In this document: positions 6,546-8,057 of the stretch, piece after piece
How positions within the stretch are numbered: position 1 is the stretch's first letter
Layout of the letters: the number at the start of each line of letters is the position of its first letter
Assembly (NCBI GenBank): GCA_007126675.1
Contig: SLAU01000236.1
Location: forward strand, 1-8,057
From: Balneolaceae bacterium
Lineage (GTDB): Bacteria; Bacteroidota; Rhodothermia; Balneolales; Balneolaceae
Direction: 5' to 3'
DNA: 8,057 nucleotides
Notes under the pieces: model-generated
Told to the model about the DNA's origin: nothing
Database searches by the model: none
The model's input: the letters and a program-made list of their open reading frames with translations, nothing else
Position numbers and translations under genes: made by a program

Positions 6546-6605
6546 GCCGTCAACTGAATCTCAGAGCCACTCAATTACAAAAATGTTGGTTGCAGCCTAC
6601 AGCTT

Positions 6606-8057
6606 CTACTTTATCAACATCATCTTCTGTATCAGCGACTCATTTCCGCTAACCAGTCTGGCAATGTAAACACCGCTGCTTAACCCTGAGGCATCAAACG
6701 TAACGTTAAATTGTCCTTGTGGATGCTCCGGTTCATTCAAAAGTGTTGTAATTTTTCTTCCAAGTACATCATACACTTCAATTGTTACTGAAGATTGCTC
6801 AGGTACTACATAATCGAGTTGAGTTGAACTGTTAAACGGATTTGGATAATTAGGAGACAGAACAAAATTGTCAGGCAGTTCCTCAAACCCGTCTTCACCA
6901 ACCTGGAAAAATACATTATCTGCTGCCGGTTCAATGTGTCTGGAGGTATAAATTCTGATTTCAGCCGGAGCAAGTGAAAAGTCCTGGCTTACAGATTCAA
7001 TCTCTTTTGTTTCTCCAGTAACAAATTCATACCACTCTCCAGTATCAGGAAAATCTACAGATCCGGAATTTCTGAAAACACCGAAGTTTCCTACAATTAC
7101 AGCATCCATATCGTTGTGTTCCAGTCTTATCCACTTAAATTCCCCGCCAAGCGATGATGAAAAATTTGTATCTCTTGAGGTAAACGCAGGGCTTGAATTT
7201 CTGAGTCTGGTTAACTCGCTCCATGACCTGTATAGCCTGTGCCGGTTTTCCTCTTCAAAGTACTCCCAGCGAATCGGTTTTTCATCCGTTCTTCCCGGAT
7301 CAGACGGTGCACAATCGCCATCACTGCCGTCTCCCGGTTTTACACATTCACCATCACCCCAGCCATAACCAAGCTCTCCAAACATCCATAACATTTTGGG
7401 GCCCGGAATAGTGAAAAAGAATGAACCGGCCAGCTTCATTCGCTGCAATGCAACATCCAGGTCTTCTCTTATATCATGATCCGGATTATCCTGGTTACCA
7501 AAATTTCTTGCTTTATGCATCATCCACTGTTCATCATGGCTCTCCATGTAGCCGACCAGATGCGGATTTGAAAAGTTTCTGTTCCTGAAATAGATACCAC
7601 TCATATTGGAATTGTTACCCTGGTTCCATCCCATAACTCCCTCAGAATAATTGAAGTTATGATTTCCCCACAGCATCATTCCATGCTCTTCGAGCTCGCG
7701 TTCTTCACTGTTGGCCGCAAAATGTTCGAGGATCATATATGCATCATCGTCATAGGTGCGAACCACATCGTACATCCGTTTCAGATTCTCAATTCTTTCG
7801 GGATTAGGCCCCTGAAGCAAACTTCCGTCCTGTACGTTTGTAGCAAAGCCTTTTGTAAGGTCAAAGCGGTAACCGTCAACATTGTACGTTTCAAGCCAAT
7901 AGCGGTTCATTCTGTCGACCCAGTATTGGATATATGGATCGTCATGATTCAGATGCTGGAATACGTTAAATGCATGTCCGGGCCCGATAAACCGGTTATT
8001 ATCCCTGTTAGCACCATACAACCGAATCAGCGGAGAGTTTTCATGTGCATGATTGTA
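6606..8057 (-). CDS. Secreted GH13 alpha-amylase family enzyme with T9SS type A sorting domain (partial, N-terminus outside window)
   Basis: The frame is open to the right edge, giving 483 C-terminal residues (numbered here from 8057). It probably hydrolyses alpha-1,4 glucans outside the cell or on its surface. GH13 conserved regions are present: YNHAHENSPL (1-10) is the end of region I; GYRFDLTKGF has the nucleophile D66; YMILEHFA has the acid/base E111; YMESHDEQ has H174 and D175. LEHFAANSEERELEEHGMML is typical of the secreted Bacteroidota amylase group. A loop at 233-256 carries two cysteines (238, 249) and many Asp/Gly. A C-terminal beta domain covers about 275-372. From about 395 the T9SS sorting domain runs to the end (SPNYPNPFNSS, IEVYDVLGRK, LSSGVYIARL, LIK). 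The first plausible start inside the window (TTG at 8021) is not the true start, because catalytic region I lies upstream of it. Exact substrate is uncertain. Confidence 0.92.
   Translation of the reverse strand, partial: YNHAHENSPLIRLYGANRDNNRFIGPGHAFNVFQHLNHDDPYIQYWVDRMNRYWLETYNVDGYRFDLTKGFATNVQDGSLLQGPNPERIENLKRMYDVVRTYDDDAYMILEHFAANSEERELEEHGMMLWGNHNFNYSEGVMGWNQGNNSNMSGIYFRNRNFSNPHLVGYMESHDEQWMMHKARNFGNQDNPDHDIREDLDVALQRMKLAGSFFFTIPGPKMLWMFGELGYGWGDGECVKPGDGSDGDCAPSDPGRTDEKPIRWEYFEEENRHRLYRSWSELTRLRNSSPAFTSRDTNFSSSLGGEFKWIRLEHNDMDAVIVGNFGVFRNSGSVDFPDTGEWYEFVTGETKEIESVSQDFSLAPAEIRIYTSRHIEPAADNVFFQVGEDGFEELPDNFVLSPNYPNPFNSSTQLDYVVPEQSSVTIEVYDVLGRKITTLLNEPEHPQGQFNVTFDASGLSSGVYIARLVSGNESLIQKMMLIK

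Larger units (their letters stand above)
5727..6605. other. Gene-free intergenic region with a palindrome and repeat cluster
   Basis: About 880 bp separate the amylase stop codon from the guanylyltransferase start. The first 125 bp next to the guanylyltransferase gene are very AT-rich and should carry its promoter. The rest is richer in GC and full of inverted and direct repeats, listed separately. Short frames at 6000-6227 (minus) and 6317-6541 (plus) translate the palindromes into low-complexity peptides with no domain, as expected for non-coding repeats. The stretches 5925-6059 and 6546-6605 hold nothing I can name. Confidence 0.75.

Noticed and set aside
7114..7411. Plus-strand frames inside the amylase gene
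   Set aside because: They are antisense to a conserved GH13 coding region and look like shadow translation.

Overview
This window looks like chromosomal DNA of a member of the Bacteroidota/Balneolota-Rhodothermota group. The evidence is a type IX secretion (T9SS) C-terminal sorting domain on the amylase (with the NYPNPFN motif), a secreted CotH/lamin-tail protein of the kind common in these phyla, AT-rich gene starts without Shine-Dalgarno sequences, and repeat-rich intergenic DNA. The phylum assignment is inference. All four recognisable genes lie on the minus strand, so the order of transcription runs from high to low coordinates.

Layout in transcription order: (1) 8057-6606, the 3' part of a secreted GH13 alpha-amylase-family enzyme with a T9SS type A sorting domain; its start lies outside the window. 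(2) 6605-5727, about 880 bp with no credible gene. It holds a dense cluster of palindromes and dispersed-repeat-like sequence: three hairpins sharing CTGGCAG/CTGCCAG arms (one followed by six T on the + strand), a perfect 9-bp palindrome, a nested inverted repeat resembling a MITE, and a short tandem repeat. (3) 5726-4722, mannose-1-phosphate guanylyltransferase (GDP-mannose synthesis). (4) 4585-3581, a UDP-glucuronate 4-epimerase-like nucleotide-sugar epimerase with a GTG start. (5) 3580-3267, a gene-free spacer. (6) 3266 to the left edge, the first 1088 residues of a very large secreted protein: signal peptide, lamin-tail domain, chitobiase-type beta-sandwich, CotH kinase domain, InlB-like repeat domain, then tandem 211-residue modules, the second of which runs off the window.

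How the genes may work together: the two central enzymes supply activated sugars (GDP-mannose, and probably UDP-galacturonate) for surface polysaccharide or glycan synthesis. The flanking genes encode proteins exported to the cell surface or medium. Functional coupling between the two sets is possible but not shown by the sequence. No defence system, CRISPR array, transposase, tRNA or rRNA was seen. The most unusual items are the modular CotH protein and the palindrome cluster at 5857-6545.
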